62,000 nucleotides of DNA from Phoronis australis (taxonomy: Eukaryota > Phoronida > Phoronidae): contig NMRA01000347.1 in assembly GCA_002633005.1 (NCBI GenBank), positions 343,311-405,310 of the forward strand. Reading direction: 5' to 3'. This document shows, one piece after another, positions 1 through 11,140 of this stretch. The notes below the pieces were generated by a model that saw only the letters and a program-made list of their open reading frames with translations, made no database searches and had not been told where the DNA came from. Position 1 is the stretch's first letter; every line of letters starts with the position of its first letter. Made by a program: the position numbers and the translations under genes.

Positions 1-2700
1 TAGATCAACGCTAAGCTCCGCCCACGTGACAGTCATATTTGTTTTGGTCGTCTGTCGTGCTTCACAAGTTCGAAAAAATGATTAAAATTACGCTGTAAAC
101 AAACAGGTATGTCACATTTTCTAAATATGAAGTAAATATCAGCTTTATTTCTAGTACTTCAACAAAAATTGGAACATAATGACCACGCATTCTGAACGAA
201 ATTTGATCTCGAGTGGCAATCGATGACCGCTTACATGTAACTTCAAAGCCGTTTTTCTCGGCTCGTGATTTCAGGATAGTGACAAGATTCTCGGGCCTAT
301 TTTTCCACAGCACGTGGGTCAATTTTTACGAAAGTTGCAAATTTGAAATCCTCTAGGACTGAAGTAAAATTGAGTGCCAGGGTTTTTTGATAAATGCACC
401 AGATTTTTAGTTATTAGACAGAAAGTGACCAAATGACAAAAAGTGGCGTGCTGGCCCCAACTCACACATAAAAAATGCCACAAAATCAAGATCATAATGA
501 TTTTGTACGTATATTTGGTATGTATAAGTAGAATATTGCGTAAGGAAACAGTTGATGATGATCCCTGTGCATTTTGAAAAAAATTCGAGGTAAAATTGGA
601 TTTTTTGAAAATTAAAAAATACGATTTAAAAAAACGAACTACAAAAAAAACTTTTTTTCGATTTTTGTCACTTTCAGAGTCATGTCTAACTAGTTAAAAC
701 TCCCTTTTTACTCATTTTAGTTAGGAACCTGGAGATTTAATCAGTGTATACGCCTACCTTAATATTGTTTGTATAATAGTTCTAAAGCAAAATGATTTTC
801 TAAAAGCCCAGCCAAACTCTAACTTCTGTATAAAATTTTAAAAACTCCTTATAAGTATTGCTAAACTGTGAACCTTGAAATGCACTTTAGGCTACTAAGA
901 AACCAGTCTCGTGTGCCTTAGTGTTGATAGAACATAAAATATTACAGCCGTTTCTAGGTGACGTAACACTAAAGATAGAAAATATCTAAAGAGAATAAAG
1001 CTTAACGTGAACATCAACATGTACAATTCAAGCATACAACTGTAATTTAAAAATAAGGGTGGTTGGATTTCAATTTAATTAAAAATTATGATTGGTGAGT
1101 TGCCAAATTAAATCTCGGGCGGAAAGTAGGTTTATAGCAGCTTTAAAAACTAGTGTGGTGGCAGCAATGTAGGCTACAAATGGATAGTTCCTAAACCCCT
1201 TCGACCCTCTCGACCCACAACCCATCGACCCCACGACCCCCGATTTTACATATTGCATAAACCTATTGCGTCGCTGAGTGACTTTCCCATAAGACATACC
1301 TACACACGAGTCTGCTCTGGCTCAATTCTGGTGATAAAAACGGAAAGCGGCGTGAGAACGTGATCTGATATAGCGCACAGATATAGTTCCAGGCACCCTA
1401 TCAATGGCCCAGTTCTACTAAACTTAGCGAGAGAGTACGTTAATGTGAATGTGAATAATTTCTCGTTTTTATTATTTGCTTTCTGTTTTATCCTCTTTTA
1501 CAGTATACTCGGTATAACGTTGAAATACTTTTAGTAAACAGTTTGTTTTTTCAAACTGCATTTACTGATAAAATTACAGGTCTGTTATTCACTGGAGAGC
1601 AGACGAAACGATTACGCTCTGCCGGGAACGACATTTGTAACGTTGGTAGGTCTTTGAGTTTATTTGGTCGCGTTGTTTGTTTCTGTTTATGGCTCTTAAA
1701 CTTGCCATATAAACTCTCTTAATTGCAAAAAAACCGGAAAAATCCAGATGAACTCACTGCCCAAATCATTGGTCCTGCTATACAGCACGTGTTCTATGTT
1801 CAGATGGAGTCGAGCTTGTGTAGACAGGGTTGAGGGTGTTGTGGGTCGTGGGGGTCGAGGGCCCGGTGGAAGGGTTTTAGAACTATCCCTTAATTGGAAT
1901 GTGAATTTCACCTCACTGCCTAACTAAAAAGCTGAAGAACACAGCTAGGTATAGGCACAAACGACTCACCAAAGAATGGTTCGACAGAATGTTTAATTAC
2001 AACACCACGGTGAAATATTTATCAGCTAAAAGAGAATTATCAAAGCTCTTTTATGCATTTTTGACCTAAAGGATTTTTTTTCGTTATCCTAATTCGCCTT
2101 GTGTGAAATAGGGACTCTCACCCAGTCTGAAGTTTATTCTATGACGTTTATCAGGTGAACGTTGTGACATGCAGGCACTGACCAATGAGCTTGCAGAAAA
2201 ACTAAACCATTGCAAAGGGAAAACCGGTTTATTTGACCGACTTATAGGATGTCGGATGGTCATCGTTGTCACATTTTAAATATACCGACATTAGGTTTAC
2301 CACTTCAAAAAAATTCAGAGGGGTGCTATGTGGCTAAAAAATAAAATGACGACGTCTCCGTCTATTAAACCTTTGTTAAGGACTGCGAAAGACTGTTCTC
2401 AGACGTATCCATCGATTTAGGAAATGAGAATTTAGAATCAATGACACTCTTTCCGCTCTACATTCACTGTATTACATCAAGAAAGTAGTTCGCGAATTAA
2501 TTTACCATTTGTCATGTGGTCCTTGTATCACAAGCGTATATTTGTGCCTTTTTGTGTAAATTGCGCAATTTATAAACTTATGTTTTATTTCAAAGTTTCG
2601 GCTTATATAATATTTGTCAGAATATAGACTCACACTGTTTTTGGTTGATTGTTTTGTTTTGTTGTTCTTTTTGATTTGCATGACCTCTGAGTTAAGTACA
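1..2700. other. Gene-free stretch with a degenerate inverted repeat
   Basis: AT-rich sequence with no coding homology I recognise. The only structure noted is a pair of imperfect inverted arms rich in CGACCC words (1180-1245 and 1826-1890). Confidence 0.5.
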
Positions 2701-2740
2701 GTGATGATGTAATTTGTTTACCACACAAAAGTGTGTAACT

Positions 2741-2880
2741 TTCTAGAAGACGCTAGCATGCAGTCTCTAATATTCTAGAGACTAGTACATGTTTGTAGAA
2801 TGATTGGGTAGATTAAGGAAAGTTCTAGAATGTGCTTGAATTGATGTTAAGTTCCAGAACAATGAATCAGGCTATAAATA
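2741..2880 (+). promoter_or_regulatory. Heat-shock-element cluster with TATA box
   Basis: At 2818-2830 there is a perfect three-unit heat shock element, GAAagTTCtaGAA. Dyad units TTCtaGAA at 2741-2748 and TTCcaGAA at 2852-2859 and a partial unit at 2773-2779 flank it. TATAAATA at 2873-2880 lies just downstream, the classic spacing of heat-inducible promoters. No heat-shock protein reading frame follows. An AATAAA at 3182-3187 about 300 bp later suggests the block may be a solo LTR whose U3 holds the elements. Confidence 0.5.
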
Positions 2881-3525
2881 CACAAGCATGGGTTTGTGTT
2901 AGTCAGATCAAGTCAGTTCATCAAAAGTTCAAGAAAGTTAATCATGAGAATCACAGTTGAGTTGCAGTAAAGAGAATCAGCAGTTACAGCGATAGTCAAT
3001 AGCGAGCCAGCTATAGAGACAGCAGGTTATTGAATCGACGAGTGTAACAGTTGCTGAACGTGTCTCAGAAGTTCATCACGAGTTAGTGAAGTCTTCGCAG
3101 GACTAGCTGGAGTATAAACAGACATTGCGTCCGGGACGTTTTGTTTGTCGGAATATGGCTTGTGAACGTACGGTCGGGATTAATAAAAGATTAACACTCG
3201 AACCAGTCCTCAGTCAATCGTCGCACCGAAAGCTATTAGCACCGGTCTGTAACAACCTGCGCCCATACATACACGGGGAAACACGTGACAATTTTCTTCC
3301 TGATATTTCTAATACTGACACGTGTTTATTCCTTCACTGTCTGTAATTTTACAACTACGTGGGCTCGGTGGACTTTGACTCATGTTCTCAGTTTAAATGG
3401 GCACAGAAGTTGCGTGAAAATTATTCTGTTCTATTCATGCCATTCTATCGAGAGCTCATGTTACTCGCTTTCCTGTCGCATCGGGTGCGGCTTCCTTACA
3501 AGTTGATGTAAGAACAACTCGCTGC

Positions 3526-5249
3526 TAATGATGGAATGTGACCCAAGCAGGACGGTTGCAAGGCCTTTATCTGCCATGAATTAACCTATCGCCAGGACTT
3601 TGAGTGACGGCTTAACTGACCAATCAACGCAGCATTCTTGACACATCTTCGTTTCCAAGCCGCCATTTTACCCCAAGAACACGTTGCCGGGCAGAACTGC
3701 TTGTTCGTTTGTCGACATTACACAAGGGGGCAGAGCTTGCAATAGGCCAATTCTAGGAGAAGGAGATTTGTTCCCGTCAGTTTCACTCGTGGAAGAACAC
3801 TAGTCTCCTCCACAGACCCTCTAGATTAGCTGAGGTCTGCTACAGCGCACTTTTCCATTCTTGGACTATTATTGGCTGTTCCGATTTCAAGAAACAAGGC
3901 ATTCTATTGGTCAGTTGCATAATGGGTCACTAACATGGCGACTTCCAGTGAAGGAATGTCATTGGATTTACAGCTGCTTAAATCTCTTTGCTTTCATCAA
4001 ACTCCCGCATTTCAAAGCTAACGAGTCAAGGACGTGACGTAAATGAATCAATTGGCCTAATGACAAATATGTTTTATATTGTGCTTGATTCTCATTGACA
4101 CTCATTTTAGGCATACTATAGCATCAAATAGCGGGGAAGGAGTAGCTGAGTGCGTCGCGGCCACGGGAGTTTGTCTCGATCTTTTCAGAGCACACCCTCT
4201 CCGTACATGTATGTTAACATGTTCATGTACATTAAGTTATATAAGCTCCCGTGAATACCGTGAAGTGGGTCAGACAAGGATATATGCTGAAATACTACCA
4301 TTCATTGCCAAGTGCATAATACACTGGCACATTTGTAACTAGTACTACTAATAGTCTAGCAATAGTTTTATAATGACTGACTTAATTGCTTCTGGCGATG
4401 CCATTTACAGTAGCAGTACCTTTCTCCTTTCCTTCCTTTATTTGTACACATGGCCATCCGCCCAAAGTTAAAAAAAAAACCAAGCAAACAAGATCATTGG
4501 AATGCTATGCACACTAGCTGTTCCGTTTTTTAGATGCGAATTATAAATAACTCACAACTGAGATATCGGAATTACATATGAAATTTAAGCAAACAGGGTC
4601 TTGTCCAGAGGCTCTCACTTATAAACTTAACTCTGATTTCGGAAAAGCGTCTCAAACTTACAAAAAGTGATTCATCCTAGGCACAATTCTTCGACCATAT
4701 TGTACACACTCTGTCTTGATGCATCACATTTACATGTACGTGACGACCAGTTTCTACTGCCAGTCTGTGGTTTGCACATCTGAAACGTGTAAAACTTTGC
4801 ACGAACACTCTTGGAAGATTTTCAATTTCTGAATAGTTTTCCTATTTAAATACATCCTTAAAATTTTGTAATGGTTTAACTTAAAAATGGAATCAATATC
4901 GGACTGCCATCTTTGCAAAGCACAGTCCTTGTTAAAAATATTTACAAACCACTCTTGACACGCGACTCCTTGGTTTACCCAAACATAGAAACCATACACT
5001 GGTAAAATTGATAAAAAATACAATGTTTACAGAAGTTGCAGTTTTGCATTTGGGCTCGACGTGTTTTGATTGTTTTGAGAACGAATTTAGAAATTGACTC
5101 ACATTTGACCGTAAAGATCCTCAACTAGTGTAGTGCAATAGTTGACCAAAAGGAGACATGCATTGGTAGTGTATATTGCTTTCCTAAACCCAAATATATT
5201 GTGGCAAGTTCGAGATTTTTTGTGATTTAAGTGTTCTGCTCAAGTGCAA
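3526..5249. repeat. Duplicated block, copy 1 (shorter)
   Basis: 3526-4996 is nearly identical to 5251-6720, and 5002-5249 to 8288-8535. Copy 1 lacks the 1.57 kb (6721-8287) that separates these parts in copy 2. It ends at the single N at 5250, exactly where copy 2 begins. This is either a true tandem duplication with a deletion or two haplotypes laid end to end. Confidence 0.85.
4754..5000 (-). pseudogene. LINE C-terminal fragment, deleted copy
   Basis: About 80 residues nearly identical to the C-terminal part of the LINE at 6464-6715 (VWVNQGVAC, RWQSDIDSIFKLNHYKILRM). The reading frame is cut off at about 4996, where the 1.57-kb deletion starts. A missing RV pair and a Q/P change also separate the copies. 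Confidence 0.75.
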
Positions 5250-6463
5250 NTAATGATGGAATGTGACCCAAGCAGGACGGTTGCAAGGCCTTTATCTGCC
5301 ATGAATTAACCTATCGCCAGGACTTTGAGTGACGGCTTAACTGACCAATCAACGCAGCATTCTTGACACATCTTCGTTTCCAAGCCGCCATTTTACCCCA
5401 ACAACACGTTGCCGGGCAAAACTGCTTGTTCGTTTGTCGACATTACGCAAGGGGGCAGAGCTTGCAATAGGCCAATTCTAGGAGAAGGAGATTTGTTCCC
5501 GTCAGTTTCACTCGTGGAAGAACACTAGTCTCCTCCACAGACCCTCTAGATTAGCTGAGGTCTGCTACAGCGCACTTTTCCATTCTTGGAATATTATTGG
5601 CTGTTCCGATTTCAAGAAACAAGGCATTCTATTGGTCAGTTGTATAATGGGTCACTAACATGGCGACTTCCAGTGAAGGAATGTCATTGGATTTACAGCT
5701 GCTTAAATCTCTTTGCTTTCATCAAACTCCCGCATTTCAAAGCTAACGAGACAAGGACGTAACGTATATGAAACATTTTGCCTAATGACAATTATGTTTT
5801 ATATTGTGCTTGACTCTCATTGACACTCATTTTAGGCATACTATAGCATCGAATAGCGGGGAAGGAGTAGCTGAGTGCGTCGCGGCCACGGGAGTTTGTC
5901 TCGATCTTTTCAGAGCACACCCTCTCCGTACATGTATGTTAACATGTTCATGTAAGTTATATAAGCTCCCGTGAATACCGTGAAGTGGGTCAGACAAGGA
6001 TTTATGCTGAAATACTACCATTCATTGCCAAGTGCATAAATACACTGGCAAACTTGTAACTAGTACTACTAATAGTCTAGCAATAGTTTTATAATGACTG
6101 ACTTTATTGCTTCTGGCGATGCCATTTAGCAGTACCTTTCTCCTTTCCTTCCTTCCTTTATTTGTACTCCTGGCCATCCGCCCAAAGTTAAAAAAACAAG
6201 CAAACAAGATCATTGGAATGTTAGGCGCACTATCTGTTCCGTTTTTTAGATGCGTAGTATACATAACTCACAACTGAGATATCGGAATTACATATGAAAT
6301 TTAAGCAAACAGGGACTTGTCCAGAGGCTCTCACTTATAAACTTAACTCTGATTTCGGAAAAGCGTCGCAAACTTACAAAAAGTGATTCATCCTCGACAC
6401 AATTCTTCGACCACAATGTACACACTCTGTCTTGATGTATCACATTTACGTGACGACCAGTTT

Positions 6464-7703
6464 CTACTGCCAGTCTGTGGTTTGCACATCTGAAACGTGT
6501 AAAACTTTGCACGAACACTCTTCAAAGATTTTAAATTTCTGAATAGTTTTCATATTTAGATACATCCTTAAAATTTTGTAATGGTTTAACTTAAAAATGG
6601 AATCAATATCGGACTGCCATCTTGGCAAAGCACAGTCCTTAACCCGTTGTGAGACAATATTTACAAACGACTCTTTACACGCGACTCCTTGGTTTACCCA
6701 AACATCATAGAAATCATACAGTGACAATAAATTGCGGACTGAGCTTGTCCAATTATACATTTGTCTACCATTTTCATCTAGTCTGCACAACATGTTGTAA
6801 TTGGCCCTTGGATAACGTTCCTGTGGCATATTCAAAATTTTAAACCAGCATTTCATGCAGTATCTCGTAAACATAGGGTATCTGCCAAATTCACCCAATA
6901 CTGCAGCGTTAGAGCAAGAACTGCCAAGTCCCAGGGTCCATTTACAAAATTTTTAATGATTTTTTGTAAATCTCAGCACCATTACACAATGTTGGATACA
7001 CCAGTTTATCAAATAGCTGAAAGACAAGTGATGGAGGCATATCACAACATCTGAGCTGTAGTTTCAAAACACGTGATGCAGCTTTATTTGCTTGACAAGA
7101 AAGAGTTTTTGTCGTTTTCGACCATGACACATTAGGTGTGGTAAAAAGACCAAGATATTTACAATGAGATACAGCATCAACTTGCTCTTTGTTAAAAGAC
7201 ATTTCTCATAGTGTCTTAAGAGACCTCCTTTTTAAATACAATTATTTTGGTTTTCTTTAATTTCACAGCCACTCCCCATGAATCACAATAATCATTGAGA
7301 CAATTCAACATAACTTGCAAGTTTGACGCTGTTAGAGAGCACAAAACCATGTCATCTGCATATGATAGTGAATTAATACTGTATTTGTAGCATGTTCATC
7401 TAAGTAGATGCTATTTATATCGCAACGTGAACTGAGTTTTTCTAAAAACTCATTGAGATACAAAACAAATAGTAGAGGGCTTATCGTACAGCCTTGACGA
7501 GAACCAATAGTGCAATTAAATAAGTCTGTTAAACCATCACGTGTTTTAACACGTGGTCTCAACTTGCTATACATAGATCGCAGCATTGATATCATATTAC
7601 CATGAACATTAATTTGCATAAGTCTATAAAAACGTAAAATATGTGGTACTCGATCAAAAGCTTTTGAAAAGTCAATAAATGCGCAATAGAACCTAGCTGC
7701 CAC
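6464..7703 (-). pseudogene. Decayed non-LTR retrotransposon reverse transcriptase
   Basis: In order on the minus strand: AFIDFSKAFDRVPH (palm motif with catalytic Asp) and GSRQGCTISPLLFVLYLNEF at 7703-7420; YADDMVL at 7362-7342 in a different frame, so a frameshift lies near 7370-7415; then a thumb-like segment (YLGLFTT...W) at 7202-6942; and a C-terminal segment at 6898-6464 ending in stop. The order and motifs are those of LINE reverse transcriptases. The clade cannot be assigned. No endonuclease domain is seen upstream, so the copy is 5'-truncated and inactive. Confidence 0.85.
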
Positions 7704-7740
7704 CCTTTTTGCTTATGTGTTTCTGATATTTCGCATACAT

Positions 7741-7857
7741 ATAGGTTATACAACGTACGTGTTTGTACCAGTGGTTATTTTTCGAGATTCGTGATATGCA
7801 ATAGTATTTGAACGAGGGCGAAGCACACTGGTAAAACACGTACGTTATATAACCTAT
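7741..7857. mobile_element. Foldback MITE-like element
   Basis: Inverted arms 7741-7773 and 7826-7857 (starting ATAGGTTATA, ending TATAACCTAT) with a few mismatches, around a loop of about 52 bp. The arms would form a long hairpin. The structure is that of a non-autonomous DNA transposon of about 117 bp. No clear target-site duplication can be called. Confidence 0.65.
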
Positions 7858-8913
7858 TTATCCTATGCGCCCCCATGCGGTTTCTTTAAAGAAGCGGGTT
7901 TACACAGATTGCTACGCTTGTTTTGGTGTCGTTTGTCATCTTTTATCAATGATAATTTTCAGATCACGTGACACGTATACGTGCACGCAATTTTTTTATG
8001 AATGAATTTTTGCAGCAATTGCACGTCACGGAAGTCAAGTTGGATTATACACCAGCTACAGGCTTGGGGCCGGGTGCATATCTGAGATTTTTAGTATTTT
8101 TGCATTGAGCTAAATCTATTTCTAAGTTAAAGTTTGCTTACATTTCTGACGATTTTTCTTGACTTCATTTATTAACAACTGTGCAGGACACCTAGACGTT
8201 GTGGCTGATGCACGTTCAGACGCGTCTTGAAAATGCTTCTTGCGCGGTTCTTATAATTTTTAGGTAGAAAGTATTCCGAAATTTATCGTAAAATTGACAA
8301 AAAATACAATGTTTACAGAAGTTGCAGTTTTGCATTTGGGCTCGACGTGTTTTGATTGTTTTGAGAACGAATTTAGAAATTGACTCACATTTGACCGTAA
8401 AGATCCTCAACTAGTGTAGTGCAATAGTTGACCAAAAGGAGACATGCATTGGTAGTGTATATTGCTTTCCTAAACCCAAATATATTGTGGCAAGTTCGAG
8501 ATTTTTTGTGATTTAAGTGTTCTGCTCAAGTGCAAAATTTGACGGTATATTAAGAAACATTGTCAGCAATATTTTTATTTCACTTTTTTGTTTAGTTTTC
8601 AAGACTCATATCATTGTATGGGTATGTGAAAATATTGCGCACGGAGCTGAACCCAAAGTGATGCTATATACAGGTGTACATAATCATGTTCCAACTCCTT
8701 CAAGTGTATTGTGTGCACAGCAGGGTATTTTGGCGAGAAAGAAGGCATCCGTTTTCAACGCGCGTTGAATTTGGAAAAGTAGTTCTTCTATATCAAACCT
8801 CAATATACCACCTGTATTTCATGACCATACAATTACGCGTACAGGATAAATATTTCTGGGTTTTAAATCAATTCATACAAGACGGGGCTAGAATCTGTTC
8901 AGCTCAAAAAGCA

Positions 8914-11015
8914 TTTAAATACAATGTGGAGAATAAGAAAACGTCTGCATTAAAATGTGTTGAAAAAAATGAACTCTTTTTAAGCTCCTTATCCACAAAT
9001 TGTACATTTTTCAAGCTGCTATTAACCCAACCTCTTTTTAGAACCGTCATGTAACAATATAAGATTGGTCTCGAACTAACAATGGTGTTTTGGACCAAAA
9101 TAGTACCAAAAATCTAATCACAATTGCTCGCATAAAGATTGGCATATCCAGCAGTTGGATTTGGATACTAGTGTCTGGTGTCAATCTTCACGTGTGTGCT
9201 CGTGATTTAGAGTGTTGATCTTGTACTGTTCCTTAGAGATTGCATGTGGTATGTTGGCTTCGGTTGAACTGATAGTTTGTTATTTCTTAAAACATGTTGC
9301 AATAACCTGGCGGGTCAAAGTGCACCAACCATAGCTTTCTTCCATGTCCACTAAGGAAAAAGTTGAGACAAGGATATATACAGGCCTTGGAATTTTCCTC
9401 TTTTAAGAGGATTTACTATTTTTGTTTTGATTTCCTCATATTTGATTGTCAGTTTCGTCTTTTTTATCATTATTTTGACTTGATTAATGCAAAAAAACAT
9501 TTATTTCAGTTAAATTTTCCAACACCAAAAATATTCCTGTTACACAAGACTATTTGTAAAACGATGCATCACCTGGTAAATTTTCCTCTTTTTGTCATTA
9601 GTCATTCCAATTCCTGTATATAGTGGTAAGTTGTTCAGATCAAAATTCATTCTTTTTCACATAAGACGCATTCATAGCAACTTTAAGGAATTTAATTCGA
9701 AGGAAAACTGGACCCCAGAAGACACCTTCTGCGAAGCACATTCTGAAATCAACAATTGTGCTTGGTTACTTTCCAAGATGTTCAACCCACATTGTTAGGT
9801 ATAGGGGATAGAGTTCATTTCACCATCCTTAGGCTTTAAGAGTAACCTCCTAAAACCATTCCAAGGGGTTACTCCCACAGGTTTATACAGGACATGACAC
9901 TCAGCTGGGAGATTTTTCTCAATTTCTCTTCAAAATGGTGATTGAAAAAATCCTTACCAAAGCAAACTTTTCCCATGAATACAACGGGTTTCACTCTGGA
10001 AATTAAAAACAGTGGAAATGGTACCTTTTTCCTACTGCAGATGGGACTTAAATACGATATCTGTATTACGTTGGACGCCAGACTCATTTTTGACAACAGG
10101 AATCTCTTAGTCGACTTCTTCAAGCTTATTGGGTGAAAAAGACAACTGTCCAAGAATTACTACGAAGGGATTAAGTTGTTAGCATTAACCCTTCTATTAA
10201 GCTTTTCCATTGGAACATTAGACTACATTTTTATTAACTCCAAACCTCGGACTACAATCTTAATGTTTTTTTGCCACTGCTTAAATGGGTGGAGATTCTT
10301 CTAGTACCAGAGTATGCATAAAACTAATGCTTAGGGCCCATTTGGGACACCTCTTGGGTATTTTCGTACAGTTTAGCTACACATTTACCCTCAGGACATC
10401 TAGAACACTTCGGCTATTTCCTATTTACAAATTTTTTTTCGAAACACTTCGGGTATTTTTGTAACCTCAAATATCCTTTCGGAGATGAACGTTATCCAAA
10501 ATATGGCAAGTCACATGATTTTCAGGCTTGAGAATAATAGGCTAACTGAAGTCCGCACACATCCAGAGAGCGTTCACCTATTAGGTGAAATTTGAGGTTT
10601 CAAAAACACCCGAGGTGTTCTGGATGTCCTTGAGAGTAAATGTTTTCAGTGCATGCTCGAACTTTGGTCATTATGGCCAATCATTCTCCACTATGTTTGA
10701 AAGTCACGCAGGTTAAACTCACCTCCAAGGTGAAATTTGAGGCTCCCAATATACCCGAGGTGATCTGAATGGCTTAGGAACCCCAACTTGTGCGGGGTCC
10801 CACATCAAAGAGGGAAACGGGAAGAAAAAATTATGGCAACGAGGGGAGGAGTGTATAGCTCGAGAATTGTGACTACCTGGAGGGTCAAAAATTGTGGTGT
10901 TCTAGGTAGTGAATGTGGTGTAGGCCACGGAGTGGTGGAAATTGGGCGCCAGCAGTGTCTACTGTATCACTGTACGGTGACGGATTTAGGGGGGGAAAGA
11001 GGGTCATAGCCCCGC
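8914..11015. repeat. 2.1-kb duplicated block, copy 1
   Basis: Nearly identical to 11141-13249, with scattered substitutions and small indels. It ends at the N at 11016. The content is AT-rich with no recognised protein. Towards its end are repeated words of the form ACACC(T/C)C(T/G)GGGTATTTT, also seen near 33.0-33.2 kb. Confidence 0.85.
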
Positions 11016-11140
11016 NTATGTAAATAACTTTTTATAGCGACGTACAATTCAGTTAATGTTAAGAATATAGCAAGAATAATTATAAACACGAATTTAGAGC
11101 ATATTGTTGTTCAGATTGGTTGAGACCTTGCAATTTACAC

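Larger units (their letters stand above)
5251..8535. repeat. Duplicated block, copy 2 (longer)
   Basis: The counterpart of 3526-5249, with an additional internal 1.57 kb holding the reverse transcriptase part of a LINE and a foldback element. A LINE reading frame (6898-6464) crosses the deletion breakpoint, so the longer form is ancestral and copy 1 is the deleted form. Confidence 0.85.

Noticed and set aside
3120-3520. A heat-shock protein gene downstream of the HSE/TATA block
   Set aside because: No reading frame there resembles HSP70 or a small heat-shock protein, and no long frame exists before the duplicated block.
9363-10153. Reading frames conserved between the two 2.1-kb copies
   Set aside because: The copies are nearly identical throughout, so conservation carries no coding signal, and the frames resemble no known family.
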